NCBI RefSeq assembly: GCF_026262505.1
Contig: NC_067206.1
Coordinates: 30,395,896-30,459,895 of the forward strand
Source of the DNA: Trichomonas vaginalis G3
Taxonomy: Eukaryota > Parabasalia > Trichomonadida > Trichomonadidae
Reading direction: 5' to 3'
Length of the DNA stretch: 64,000 nucleotides
In this document: positions 1 to 8,557 of the stretch, piece by piece
How the letters are laid out: each line of letters begins with the position of its first letter
Position numbering within the stretch: position 1 is the first letter of the stretch
Made by a program: the position numbers and the translations under genes
The notes under the pieces: generated by a model
Database searches by the model: none
What the model was told of the DNA's origin: nothing
Seen by the model: the letters and a program-made list of their open reading frames with translations, nothing else

Positions 1-72
1 GCTGTTGGATAGTTTTTGTTCAGAAATGTCAACATGTCCATTTATCTTCTGCTGGTTTCTCTGCTTCTTTCT

Positions 73-761
73 TTAATCTGCATAGTCGTTTCGCATACGT
101 TCTATCTCTTTGACGGAGTAGTTATATTTCCTCATTGCTGCTTTACATTTTGAACATTGTGGGTTCATTTTAGCATTGTACATTGAAATAAAACCTGCAA
201 GTACAACTAAGGCGTCAATGGTTTTCTTTAACTCAAAAGTTGCTGGTTTTATCTGTTCGTTCCATACTTTACCTCTTTATCTTTATCTCTTATCTGCCAT
301 ACACATTTTGCAACTAACGAAACAAAGTTGTCGTAGGTCTTAAATTCTTCAGATTTGTATATGTCAGAGATGTTCTTATATAACATGTCGCAATCTTTGT
401 CCATGACTTTGTGGTTGCAATGAAATCCAAGAAACTCATAGTTTACCTTACGTATGAACTTCTTGGTTTCTACTGAGTCAGTTGGTTTGACTTCTATTTC
501 ATCGAATTCTGGAATAGTAAGCTTTTGTTGTTGTATTTCAGGAAGTTTAGGTAGATGGTCAATAATATCCTGCATTTCATAAAGATATTCTTCATTTGTT
601 TCATCTTTCGCACTACAGTCTAAATCTCCTTGGAGAAGTTCTTGCTTTATCTTCTGGATTTCTGTTTCGAAAGTATATGAAGAAGGAATGAAGCTTTTCA
701 TCTCTACTAACATTGAAGTTGGGTTCATGACTAACGAGTTTGGTGCTGTTGTTGCTAACAT
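73..761 (-). pseudogene. Unrecognised element protein, Cys-containing C-terminal region
   Basis: The main open frame covers 249-761 (170 codons). It starts with MLATTAPNSL and is rich in acidic and charged helices, with FLGFHCNHK near residue 111. The lower part of the region also looks coding on the same strand and contains a CSKCK motif followed by a charged helix ending near 73. I do not recognise the family. It lies head-to-head with a conserved GGTGA palindrome (853-900) and a scrap of KilA-N gene, both known here only from B/C-type elements, so I infer it belongs to such an element. Broken, about one break. Confidence 0.45.
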
Positions 762-852
762 GTTCTTACAATAAAAATAAAAAATATTTTTTTTAAAAAA
801 CTAACTTTTTTTATGTTTTTTGTGAAAGTGTCAAAATTCATGAAAATTCAAC

Positions 853-900
853 GGGTGAGAAAAGAGGTGAGAAAAGAGGTGAGATCTCACCACTTCACCT
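853..900 (+). repeat. Conserved GGTGA palindromic element, copy 1
   Basis: Direct repeats GGTGAGAAAAGA run into a GGTGAGATCTCACC palindrome and then ACTTCACCTAAA. The same block occurs at 13230, 22394, 22574, 32491, 61268 and 62238, and in noisy form near 54321, always in B/C-type DNA. The high conservation outside genes suggests a protein-binding or replication site; the role is unknown. Confidence 0.8.
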
Positions 901-926
901 AAAATATATTTTTTGCTGAGTAAAAT

Positions 927-985
927 GAGTTTTGGTTGAAAAAACAGGTGGAGCCAAAAGTGGCTCGACCTCAAAACAAGCATTT
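927..985 (+). pseudogene. Short stretch derived from a KilA-N gene
   Basis: About 58 bases closely match 22901-22962 inside the KilA-N gene of element B, including the GGTGGAGCCAAAAGTGGCTC run. The flanks are unrelated repeats, so this is a small relic of a B/C-type element and not a gene. Confidence 0.7.
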
Positions 986-987
986 TT

Positions 988-1240
988 GTGAAGAATATAC
1001 CAACCCGCGGAATTCCGCGGGTTGCTTTTTATACAAAATTCAACGGGTGAAAGTCTTGACAAAACAAGAATTTCGTGAAGAATATACCACCTGCCGGAAT
1101 TCCGCGGGTTGCTTTTTATACAAAATTCAACGGGTGAAAGTCTTGACAAAACATTGACGATGAAAGTCTTGACAAAACATTGACGATGAAAGTCTTGACA
1201 AAACATGTACGATGAAAGTCTTGACAAAACAAGCATTTCG
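988..1240 (+). repeat. Two 87-bp repeats with GC-rich palindrome, then 26-bp repeats
   Basis: Two units of about 87 bp begin at 988 and 1075. Unit 1 contains a perfect 24-bp palindrome at 1001-1024 centred on CCGCGGAATTCCGCGG; unit 2 has a diverged version at about 1089-1112. A 26-bp tandem repeat follows (starts 1159, 1185, 1211) with core AAAGTCTTGACAAAAC. The same core recurs near 1330-1350, beside the end of the PolB homology. No protein call is justified; open frames here simply translate the repeats. Confidence 0.8.
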
Positions 1241-1376
1241 TGTTTGAATAAAATTATGATACCATATAACATAATATATTTGCATTTCTTATGAACATCA
1301 TTATTTTATGAAATTCTACTTTGAGAGCATAAAGTCTTGACAAAACAAGCATTTCGTGTTTTAAAAAACTACTGAA

Positions 1377-2228
1377 CATCTTCTCATCTGTAACAAGACC
1401 AGAGTTCCTGAGACATGTAAGAATGCAAGGTTCATTGACAATTGTTTCAATTGAATTGTAAATTCCATACCTTGTCAGGTTAATGTCAGACTTATTTCTG
1501 AACGGGAAATACCCAGCATGTTGTCTGACTGCTTGAGGGTTGGGTTGTAACCATTCGAACTTCACGCTTGCAATTCCTTCAATCGCATTTAAGATGTCTG
1601 AGTCGGAGTCAACCATTTGTTCTCTCTTTGTAGTCTTGAAAGCGTCAAGAAGCATTGCAGCTGTTGCGACATTGCCATGTGAGTAGTATATATGACCATC
1701 TAAATCTGTTACGGTTAGTCTGAGATTGTATCCTTTCTTATTTCCGTCTTGTATGGCAGCAAGTACACCCATGAAGCCTTCTTTGTTCTTTCCTTCGTCA
1801 AAGTTAACTGTAAAGGTTCGACCAGATGTAATTTTACTTCTAACCTCACGATACTTCTCATATGCATATCTTGTTCTTTCCATGGGGGCATGTGCATCTT
1901 CACCCTTCCCTTTTTTCCTTCTCAAGGGATACAATTGTTCGTTATGTTTCCAGTAAAATCTGGCAAAGCCGTCGTGTCCTTCAACCTGAGGCTCAGTAAC
2001 ATTGAAAGGCATGTCCATAAGACGCTCTTCTTCTAACCTCTCCAGTCTGTTTGGATAGTTTGTGCGCGCTGTTTCCAGGTCCATTTCGTAGCGAAGACCA
2101 GACAATTTGTCATAGACTTTTATGGGTCTTCCCTTCCTATATTTAAACTTCTTTGAAACTCTCCAACCATATCTTTCTAACTCTGCTTTTATTCTAGCAG
2201 ACCTTCTGTCCATTCTATATGGGGGCAT
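1377..2228 (-). pseudogene. polB: Protein-primed family B DNA polymerase, N-terminal part (A1)
   Basis: The frame beginning MPPYRMDRRSARIKAEL matches the start of the PolB gene of A2 at 37841. This part lies upstream of the polymerase catalytic motifs and holds the basic N-terminus, the conserved RTFTVNFDEGKNKEGF stretch and a CILTCLRNSG segment. In Polintons this enzyme copies the element from a protein primer in the nucleus. I chose the ATG at 2228 because it follows the T-rich leader found at other element genes and matches A2; the open frame extends further upstream without homology. Only part of the gene is here. Confidence 0.8.
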
Positions 2229-2283
2229 TTTTATAAAAATAAAAAAATACTGTTTTAAAATGGTATGCCATTTCATATTTCTC

Positions 2284-2510
2284 ATCTAATTTCTCATGAA
2301 CTTCTTCATCTAATTTCTCATGAACTTTCTTCATCTAATTTCTCATGAACTTTCTTCATCTAATTTCTCATGAACTTTCTTCATCTAATTTCTCATGAAC
2401 TTTCTTCATCTAATTTCTCATGAACTTTCTTCATCTAATTTCTCATGAACTTTCTTCATCTAATTTCTCATGAACTTTCTTCATCTAATTTCTCATGAAC
2501 TTTCTTCATC
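2284..2510 (+). repeat. 25-bp tandem repeat, about nine copies
   Basis: The unit is close to TAATTTCTCATGAACTTTCTTCATC, repeated almost exactly and without spacers, directly upstream of the A1 PolB start. The equivalent place in A2 (37810-37840) has none, so the array expanded in A1 only. Confidence 0.9.
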
Positions 2511-2586
2511 TATGTCTTCCCAACGGTCTTTTGCGACAGACTCAGCGTACAGTTCAAATAAAATAAAAAAATATACTGTTTTTCCT

Positions 2587-3171
2587 TTACTTAACGTAAC
2601 CACCTGCTACCATAAGCCTTTGACGCCAACCCATACCAGCTAATGAAGGTTGGCTTGGTTTAGTCTCCAGACTAACCTTTGGTTTTGGTTTTTCTTCAGT
2701 TTTTGGCTTCCCTTCTTCTATCTGTTTTTCGTCACTTTTCGGTTCATCTGACTTTACCTCACTTGCTGGAATAGTTGTGTCGTTAGTATCTTCATAAATA
2801 TCATATGCCATTTGTTTTTGTTTTCCTTTCAACTTTTTGTGTTTGTTGTAAAGTTTAGAATATTTCGACTCTAAGTCAATGAGATGTTCTATAATGAACT
2901 GTTGGTCAGTGAAGTAAACTTTTCCATCTGTTGTCTTGAAAGCTCCTTCAGACTTCAATATTTTATTTGTGAGAGTCTGTTTCTTTTTTGAGATACTTGC
3001 CGTTCCATTTTTATGAAAAGTGACTTTGTAGTTAGGGTTTGTATTTCCAGACCTCACACTTTCTATTATTGAATTTTTCTCTTCATCTGTAAGTTCTTTG
3101 ACAGGTTTTGACAATGGTTCTGAACTTTTTGTTTGTGGTGTCAAATCTACCGTTTCAACTTCTTCGGTCAT
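2587..3171 (-). CDS. 194-aa virion-like protein with small KDG-type domain and candidate protease sites
   Basis: Unrecognised family. Residues about 30-70 contain a helix (DEEKNSIIESVRSGN) and a beta-hairpin motif, NYKVTFHKNGTASISKKKQTL-like, which aligns without gaps with motifs in the 78-aa and 145-aa proteins of element B. The middle is a charged helix and the C-terminal third is Pro/Glu/Lys-rich linker. The C-terminus has SLAGMGW and VAGGY, resembling adenovirus protease sites (LxGx-G and xxGG-x). It is preceded by a T-rich leader and sits in a minus-strand row with the 51-aa and amphipathic proteins. A precursor of a minor virion protein is a reasonable inference. This copy looks whole. 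Confidence 0.7.
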   Translation of the reverse strand: MTEEVETVDLTPQTKSSEPLSKPVKELTDEEKNSIIESVRSGNTNPNYKVTFHKNGTASISKKKQTLTNKILKSEGAFKTTDGKVYFTDQQFIIEHLIDLESKYSKLYNKHKKLKGKQKQMAYDIYEDTNDTTIPASEVKSDEPKSDEKQIEEGKPKTEEKPKPKVSLETKPSQPSLAGMGWRQRLMVAGGYVK

Positions 3172-3190
3172 TTCATCTCAGTAAAAAATT

Positions 3191-3346
3191 TTAGTTTGGT
3201 TTGTTTTCAACTGGTTGTTTAGGTTTTTTAAGTCGGTCTAAAACTTCCTGAGGTATAGGGAGGACTTGACAAACACGTGGTTGTGTAACTGCTGGAAGCC
3301 GACAAATCCATCTTGAGCCCATTTGTCTCAATGCTGTATTGTTCAT
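3191..3346 (-). CDS. 51-aa basic small protein
   Basis: A short frame starts MNNTALRQMGSRWICRL and ends in a Pro/Lys tail. It is preceded by the TTTTTTACTGAGATGAA leader, which also precedes the neighbouring 194-aa gene, and its counterpart lies at 37060 in A2. Conservation of the protein and leader in both copies supports a real gene. Function unknown; it may be a small virion or core protein. Confidence 0.6.
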   Translation of the reverse strand: MNNTALRQMGSRWICRLPAVTQPRVCQVLPIPQEVLDRLKKPKQPVENKPN

Positions 3347-3365
3347 TTCATCTCAGTAAAAAATT

Positions 3366-3767
3366 TTACATTCCCCACGTTTGAGGCGGTTGAGGTTGGT
3401 TGTTGTTTACCCACTGTTGTGCATGGTTATATCCTCTGTTAAAGAATCTTTCACCTTGGTCCATGTAGTGTCCTGCTTGGTTATAGTAGTCATTTGCTTT
3501 TTATAGTAGTTTCCTGCTTGTCTTCCTACATTGTCCATCCATCCTTGAACTTTTCCTCTTTGTTTCAGGATTTGGAATAAGATTTGCTGCATCTCGTGCT
3601 ACATCCCAACCTTTCTGTACGGTTTGTATAATAGGTTGTGCTTTCTCTTTCAGTATACCTAAAGTACTCAAAATCTTCCTTCCAATTCCAAATGCACCTC
3701 TGGCTAGTGTTCCCACTGCTGGCAAAAATCTAGATGCGACTCCTGCTATTGCGCCAAATAAACCCAT
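3366..3767 (-). pseudogene. Amphipathic minor virion protein, A1 copy
   Basis: The start MGLFGAIAGVASRFLPAV is a Gly/Ala-rich amphipathic helix. It is followed by helices with QPIIQTVQKGWDVARDAANL and a Tyr/Asn/Gln-rich tail ending in a Trp-Gly-Met motif. This layout recalls membrane-active minor capsid proteins of adenovirus type (pVI), though there is no clear sequence signature and the role is inference. It is divergent from the integrase, with only 16 bp between the two starts. Broken, about one break. Confidence 0.55.
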
Positions 3768-3783
3768 TTCTTATGGGTTAAAA
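3768..3783. promoter_or_regulatory. 16-bp divergent promoter, amphipathic protein / integrase (A1)
   Basis: The sequence between the two start codons is only TTCTTATGGGTTAAAA. Both genes must be driven from it or from inside each other. The A2 counterpart at 36624-36639 is also 16 bp. Confidence 0.55.
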
Positions 3784-4741
3784 ATGACGAATTCAAACAA
3801 GGACCCGTATGTTTCTAAGGCGACAAAGAAAGCACTCATGGTAAAAATCTTTAGTTCAACACCAAATGCTTGGTTTATGGATATCTTTGAAAACATTCCG
3901 AGGTATAGAGAAGATGGACCACCATACTGGTTAATATTTGTTGGTCAAAACACAAGATACTGTGAAGCCATACCATTATGGTCCAAAAATATTTTAGATG
4001 TGAAAACTGCTTTGACAATATTCGTTGACAAATACCATCCAACAAAACTGACATCTGACTGTGAAAGTTCTTTCAAATCAGACGATATTAAAAACTATCT
4101 GCGTTCAAAAAATGTAAACCAATATTTCATTGTCGACCAAAACCATTCTGCTCTTGGTGTCATTGACAGTTGTATAAAAATCTTAAGAGACTTAAACCAA
4201 CCACAAGGTGGTGAGGTAGATGAAATGTCATATGACGACAAGTACAGACACTTCTCCATGGCAAAGATGAGACAAGTTTTAAATATTTACAATAACCGTA
4301 AACAAAAAGGTTTGGGAAACCACTCCCCTGAAGAAATGAAAAACAACCCCGACTTAGAGAAAGACTATATATTTAATAGTTTAGTCAAAAGAGACAAACA
4401 AGAAAGAATGCCAGGCTTCAAACTTAAGAAAGGTGACAAAGTAAAAATAGAAATACCTAAACGCGACCCATATGAAAATACTATTGACTATGACAACAAT
4501 GGGAACTCGACAGGTACTCACATTCGTGTTCGTAAAAATAGAAGAAAGTATACAAGAGAATATTATGAAGTTTTAGGCAAACATGGCAAAATGTACAGAC
4601 TGCAAGCAGAAGATAAAACGACTATTGTCAGACCTCGTTTCAAACTGTTAAGGTTCAAGGTGGTATATTTCAAACACAGTTCCTAACAAATATAAGACAA
4701 CTCCTGACGAATATGCTAAAGAAGTTGAAAATGACGACTAA
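3784..4741 (+). CDS. int: Retroviral-like (rve) integrase, A1
   Basis: This is the integrase that joins Polinton ends to host DNA and makes the usual 6-bp duplication. Visible rve-fold landmarks are WFMDIFENIP, LTSDCESSF and the HSALGVIDSC helix region. A basic C-terminal region (KGDKVKIEIPKR and a KNRRKYTREYYEV chromo/SH3-like stretch) fits a DNA-binding domain. It is divergent from the amphipathic gene and convergent with the fibre gene; the two stop codons overlap at 4738-4741. The open frame reads to 4686 and similarity continues to about 4741. Fossil copy with about one break. Confidence 0.85.
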
Positions 4742-6020
4742 GCATTTCTATACCATGCGTAAACTGTCATGTATGGTGGCATGTAGTCTTTACTTTGTCC
4801 CGTTGTTTGCGTATACCCTGAAACGCGATGTGTATGGTTTCCATCTCCCTGTGTGCTACCCCAGAAACAATTTATAGCAAACTGAATGTCGTCTTTAACA
4901 TCATATCCTTTACCTTTTTTCATTGCTGACCAATCCCAAAATCTATGCTTATGCCAACCTGCTTCAGATGTACTTAAATTTATGTAGTGACTGTGCGCAG
5001 GTAAATTTTCACCTGAAATCGTTTTACTTCCACCTGTTTCCTTTGAAGAGTTTGCACAATACAAAAACCTGTCGACTATTTGAGTCCAAGTTCCAAAACC
5101 AAGTACTACTTCTGGTTTGGTAGAGTTCATTGACGTGTAAATAGAACCAACCGGGTATATGGTTTGAAGTATTTCTGTCTTTAATGTTTGAAGCTCTGTT
5201 TTGTCAGCTTTTTTATCTAACTCATCGTTAACATATGTTTTGTCAGCTTTCTTATCATATAAATCTTGAGCAGTGAATTTAACATTGTTTTCATCCTCCA
5301 TGACATAGACATTTCTACATCTAATGTATTTCATCGTCGTTATGTCATCCTCCGATGTTAAACCTTGTGGAAAGTTAGGAGGTTTCCAATTTAATACATC
5401 CCCACCAGTTCCATCAGGTTCTTCAACCGTTCCTGCAATATTTTCTATACCAACAGTTGCGAAGAAATCGTGTGTATGTCCAACGTCACTTTTCTTGTTT
5501 AAGGTTTCTTGTAAGTTTGTAATATCAGATATGGTATGTGTATGAGTCTTTTTAGAATATTCTTTGTCAGCTCTTGTCACTTCACTTGACATTTTATTGT
5601 CAACATATGTTTTATCCGCTTTGTCATCTAATATTGCTGGTAGTTCATCTACGTCATAGATGTTATGTGTATGATGTTTTTGTGGGTATGTTCTATCTGT
5701 CCATGCGAGAATATAGTCTCTTGTTGCATCTACATACTCTTTGTCAGCTTTGTTGTCAATATCTGCTTTCAAAAGAAGTTCATCTATAGGTTTCTCGTTT
5801 AAAGTTCTTTTTGTTGGATTTATACAAACAGTATGGTTCTTACTGTCTTGAAACAGAAACTCGTCTGTCATTGGGTTTATCGTCAGTTTTAAGTTTCCTT
5901 CTTTCAATGACTCAGATATCTTAGAATAGTTTGAAAAGTTTGTTGTGTTCTTATTTAGAGCTTGTACAATGAGTTTCGGTTGTGTTGTATTTCTCTCATA
6001 GACGCTGTTTCTTTCGACAT
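4738..6020 (-). CDS. Phage-type collar/receptor-binding fibre protein, A1
   Basis: The stalk has repeated KADKxYVD and HTHxIxDI segments, as in phage tail fibres. The C-terminal head has YPVGSIYTSMNSTKPE, FGTWTQIVDRFLYC, an LPAHSH motif, further HxH pairs and the terminal DYMPPYMTVYAWYR signature of T4 gp10/short-fibre-like collar domains. This fold binds receptors on phage virions; here it presumably forms a host-binding spike of a Polinton virion. The main open frame is 4738-5907 and the start region lies near 6020, matching 34431 in A2. It shares an 18-bp divergent promoter with the penton-like gene. About one break. Confidence 0.8.
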
Positions 6021-6038
6021 TTTTATTCTAGATAAAAT
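6021..6038. promoter_or_regulatory. 18-bp bidirectional promoter with TCTAGA core (A1)
   Basis: TTTTATTCTAGATAAAAT separates the fibre start (6020, minus) from the penton-like start (6039, plus). It is nearly palindromic, so each strand presents T-rich sequence followed by TCTAGA and then the ATG. The same 18-bp layout is at 34413-34430. Confidence 0.65.
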
Positions 6039-6883
6039 ATGCTTTCAATAGAAAAAGAAAATTCAAGAGTTGCTACAACTAAACCATTAGATGAACTTTT
6101 TACGAATGTCGGTCAAAAGTTTGAGACAGAGACCGTAAAGCATGAAGGCTATCGTTTTGACTACCCACTAAGATGGTTAAGAGACCCATCCGTCACAAAA
6201 GCTATTGGCTTTCGTAGAATGAAGTTCATTTCAGAAGCCATACATGGTTTCCCATTTACGGTCGCTTTTGAAATTCGATACTATAACAAAGAAAAACGTG
6301 CGTATGAGAAATTTGTACAGGGAAAACTTTTACAAGTTAGTTTGCTTGTAAACTTAGAAACAACTCTTCAAGCTTTTCAAGAAAAAATAAACGATATCTA
6401 TCTCGAATATGCAAACCAGTTTAACATTGACGAAGGAGAGTACCATCTCGATATTTTATATGACAGGAAAAATGCAACTGTTAAATTCAATAGAATAGAA
6501 GACCTTGGAGACAACGTTTATATTTCTACAAAATATAACAACTTGGCATGGTATAGATTTTGAGGATGTTAAATCAGCCTGCAGAATATCCAGTACACCC
6601 GAACTTTTATGAAGTCGAAAACCCTAATGGAACATATGAAAATGTTTTCGACTCAGATGCTATTATAGTTCATGCTTCATTTTCTGGTGCACAAAACTCT
6701 TTTTTATGCTTGGCAAATGACTTTTACGAAAAACCTACAAAGCTATATGAACCACCGAGTGGAAGTATTTCAGACTTTCAAGTATGGTTTACAACAGATG
6801 GAAGAAAGAGAATAGTTCCATTCCATGCGTTTTACTTAGAACTTAGTTTCATATACAACTACTATCGAACGGTAAAAATATAA
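6039..6883 (+). pseudogene. Penton-like minor capsid protein, type A (A1)
   Basis: The deduced protein is homologous to the whole 282-aa copy at 33564-34412. Near the N-terminus it has FDYPLRW then KAIGF eight residues after the Trp, a pattern shared with the B-type (16424) and C-type (59628) proteins. The rest looks beta-rich, with AIHGFPFTVAFEIRYY and VENPNGTYENVFDSD. By position and beta content I infer a vertex (penton) or related minor capsid protein; I recognise no named family signature. It is paired divergently with the fibre gene, which fits a spike-on-penton arrangement. About one break. Confidence 0.6.
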
Positions 6884-6885
6884 TT

Positions 6886-7126
6886 TTAATACGGTTGAGG
6901 TGTTGGATTTGGTTGCCAACTAGACTGTGGTGCAGGTTCAGGTTGTTGTATAACAGGAGCTTGTTCTTCTGGTTCAGGGTCTTTAGGTATAATACCAACA
7001 AACTGACCTACTCTTTACCAATATTTTTGACTCCGTTCCAAATTCCTCTTCCTACGGTTTTTATTCCATTCCATATACCTCTTCCAACATTTCGAAAGAA
7101 GTTTCCTATTCTTCCAAAAAACCCAT
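6886..7126 (-). pseudogene. 80-aa Gly/Trp amphipathic protein, A1 copy
   Basis: Starts MGFFGRIGNFFRNVGRGIWNG-like, with repeated GRGIWNGxK segments that would form an amphipathic helix, followed by a Pro/Gln-rich tail. The whole counterpart is 33317-33559. The pattern resembles the lytic helix of adenovirus pVI; the role is inference. About one break in this copy. Confidence 0.55.
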
Positions 7127-7144
7127 TTTACTATATGTAAAAAT

Positions 7145-7507
7145 CTAATGTCCGCCTAGTCTCTTACGTTTCCTGTTGAGTTCCATTGCATTCTTTAACT
7201 GGAGCTCATACATTCTATTTCTCCTCTGGTAGAAAACATACTCTGGGTCAACTCCTGTGTTCGCGTCATCTGCATAGAGTTGTTTATATCCCACTTCAGG
7301 GTTTGTATAAAACTCTTTCCATCTCATATTTGCATACCATGGTGGTAAGCCTAACGCAGCGTCATTTGACATGGCAGTTTGCATTTGTACATCTGTTGGC
7401 ACTTGACCATAGTTTGCCATTGCAGTTTGTATTCTAACTTCATTTGGAATATTCTCTGGGTTTGGTTGTCCAGGTTGCTGTGCATTCGCTAAGTTCTGTG
7501 CGTCCAT
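7145..7507 (-). CDS. 120-aa Gln/Asn-rich protein, A1 copy
   Basis: Starts MDAQNLANAQQPGQPNPE, has two similar segments (VRIQTAMANYGQVP and VQMQTAMSNDAALG), a central aromatic part (PPWYANMRWKEFY) and a basic C-terminus ending RKRKRLGGH. A TTTTTATCTAATATTAA leader precedes the start. Family unknown. Its A2 counterpart is the gene into which element B inserted, so this intact copy shows the empty target site. It lies between the membrane protein and the 80-aa amphipathic gene. Confidence 0.7.
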   Translation of the reverse strand: MDAQNLANAQQPGQPNPENIPNEVRIQTAMANYGQVPTDVQMQTAMSNDAALGLPPWYANMRWKEFYTNPEVGYKQLYADDANTGVDPEYVFYQRRNRMYELQLKNAMELNRKRKRLGGH

Positions 7508-7530
7508 TTAATATTAGATAAAAATATCTC

Positions 7531-7662
7531 TTACGAGTACATATGCTGAACATTTGCTGGTATTGGTTCATCTTCATATTCTCTATATCTTTCTGCCACG
7601 TCAAATAAGTAAATGACACAATGGAAAAAACCTAAAACAAGTAGTCCTATTTCAAACCACAT
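7531..7662 (-). CDS. 43-aa single-pass membrane protein, A1
   Basis: Starts MWFEIGLLVLGFFHCVIYLF, one hydrophobic helix, then an acidic tail with RYREYEDEP. It begins directly after the Dam stop codon. The same frame and protein occur at 12257-12388, with substitutions but no change of length, which supports a real gene. It could be an envelope or inner-membrane component, or a lysis-type peptide; unknown. Confidence 0.65.
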   Translation of the reverse strand: MWFEIGLLVLGFFHCVIYLFDVAERYREYEDEPIPANVQHMYS

Positions 7663-8463
7663 TTACTTACCAATAAAATTTCTTTGTTGTGACACTTTTT
7701 CCGGTTTATAGGACCTCTCATATTCTATCTTATCGTATCTAAACTCATAGTCATGTATGTCCTCTAACCATCTCATGACACTTTCCAAACCACTTTTATC
7801 GGATGTAAAGTAAAAGCATGGATGGTTATGTAAAACGTCTAAAGTTTCTAAAGAGTCTCTCAAAGTCCAGTCTACTTGGTATTGAAAATCGTATGTGTTA
7901 AAGAACGGCGGGTCTACTATAAAGAAAACATTTTCCTTGTTTTTATATTTTTCATACAACTCTGTCCAACGACATCTCACAAACTCTATACCCTCAGTAT
8001 ATTTTTCTATGTTCTCTTTGAAAACCTTTGTATAGTTAAGATATAAAACGTTTGACATAAGTGTTTCAATGTCATGAACTCTTATAGAACCACTATACAA
8101 TAGTCTAGAAGATATACTATCCCAGTCAATATACTCTGCTTTTTTCAAAACCTCTCTGACAGTATTTTTCTTATCTAATGGTATACGTTCCATCTTACCT
8201 ATAGGTATCTTTTCTTTCAACTCACTCAATATTTTGTTTGTGTCTGGTATATGTTTGAGACGGTTCATATAGTTGTCGAAGTCATTGCATATAATCTTTG
8301 AGTCAGGAAATACAGTATGGCACAAATGAGATATATAGAAACTTCCACCGAACAAATCTACAAATGTTAGACCATTCGGTAGTTTCTTAAGTTCTCTCAA
8401 TAGAATATCTTTACATCTACTCTTATTTCCAAAGAAGGGTAACGGTGGTTTTGTAAAATTCAT
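7663..8463 (-). CDS. dam: DNA N6-adenine methyltransferase, D12/Dam class, A1
   Basis: Transfers methyl from SAM to adenine N6 in DNA. Seen: PPLPFFGNKSRCKD near the N-terminus (motif X type FxGNK), TFVDLFGGSFY (motif I, SAM binding), CNDFDNYM, and VFFIVDPPFF (motif IV, DPPF catalytic). At 266 aa it has normal Dam length. I use the ATG at 8463 because it matches the A2 start and the upstream frame is terminal-repeat sequence. It is the outermost gene of the element, followed head-to-tail by the 43-aa membrane protein with no gap. 6mA is the known main DNA modification of T. vaginalis, so this could mark element or host DNA. Looks whole. Confidence 0.9.
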   Translation of the reverse strand: MNFTKPPLPFFGNKSRCKDILLRELKKLPNGLTFVDLFGGSFYISHLCHTVFPDSKIICNDFDNYMNRLKHIPDTNKILSELKEKIPIGKMERIPLDKKNTVREVLKKAEYIDWDSISSRLLYSGSIRVHDIETLMSNVLYLNYTKVFKENIEKYTEGIEFVRCRWTELYEKYKNKENVFFIVDPPFFNTYDFQYQVDWTLRDSLETLDVLHNHPCFYFTSDKSGLESVMRWLEDIHDYEFRYDKIEYERSYKPEKVSQQRNFIGK

Positions 8464-8524
8464 TTTATATTTAATAAAAATGTTTTTCCCCTGAAAAGTG
8501 ACAGAAAAGTGACAAAACATCTTC

Positions 8525-8557
8525 GGGGCTAGAGGGCACGAAGTGCCTGGAAGCCCC
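8525..8557. repeat. Terminal hairpin of A1
   Basis: Outer stem GGGGCT/AGCCCC (8525-8530 with 8552-8557) encloses GGCAC-GAA-GTGCC (8535-8547). The A2 terminus has the same outer stem with a different inner stem. It sits within about 6 bases of the inferred element end. Confidence 0.8.

Noticed and set aside
1001-1024. Rho-independent terminator
   Set aside because: Palindrome plus T run looks like one, but the genome is eukaryotic and the palindrome has no loop.
895-1272. 125-codon minus-strand frame over the 87-bp repeats
   Set aside because: Its repeated VLSRLSPVEFCIK segments mirror the DNA repeats and the GC-rich palindrome; no sign of selection on protein.
2284-2510. CRISPR array
   Set aside because: The 25-bp units are contiguous with no spacers, no cas genes are present, and the context is eukaryotic.
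3784-4741. LTR retrotransposon
   Set aside because: The rve integrase has no reverse transcriptase, gag or LTR nearby; gene company is that of a Polinton.
4738-6020. Bacterial or prophage contig, suggested by the collar fibre and Dam
   Set aside because: The neighbouring PolB, rve integrase, double jelly-roll capsid and Inr-driven gene place the sequence in a eukaryotic nuclear genome; no bacterial operon, RBS or phage morphogenesis set exists.
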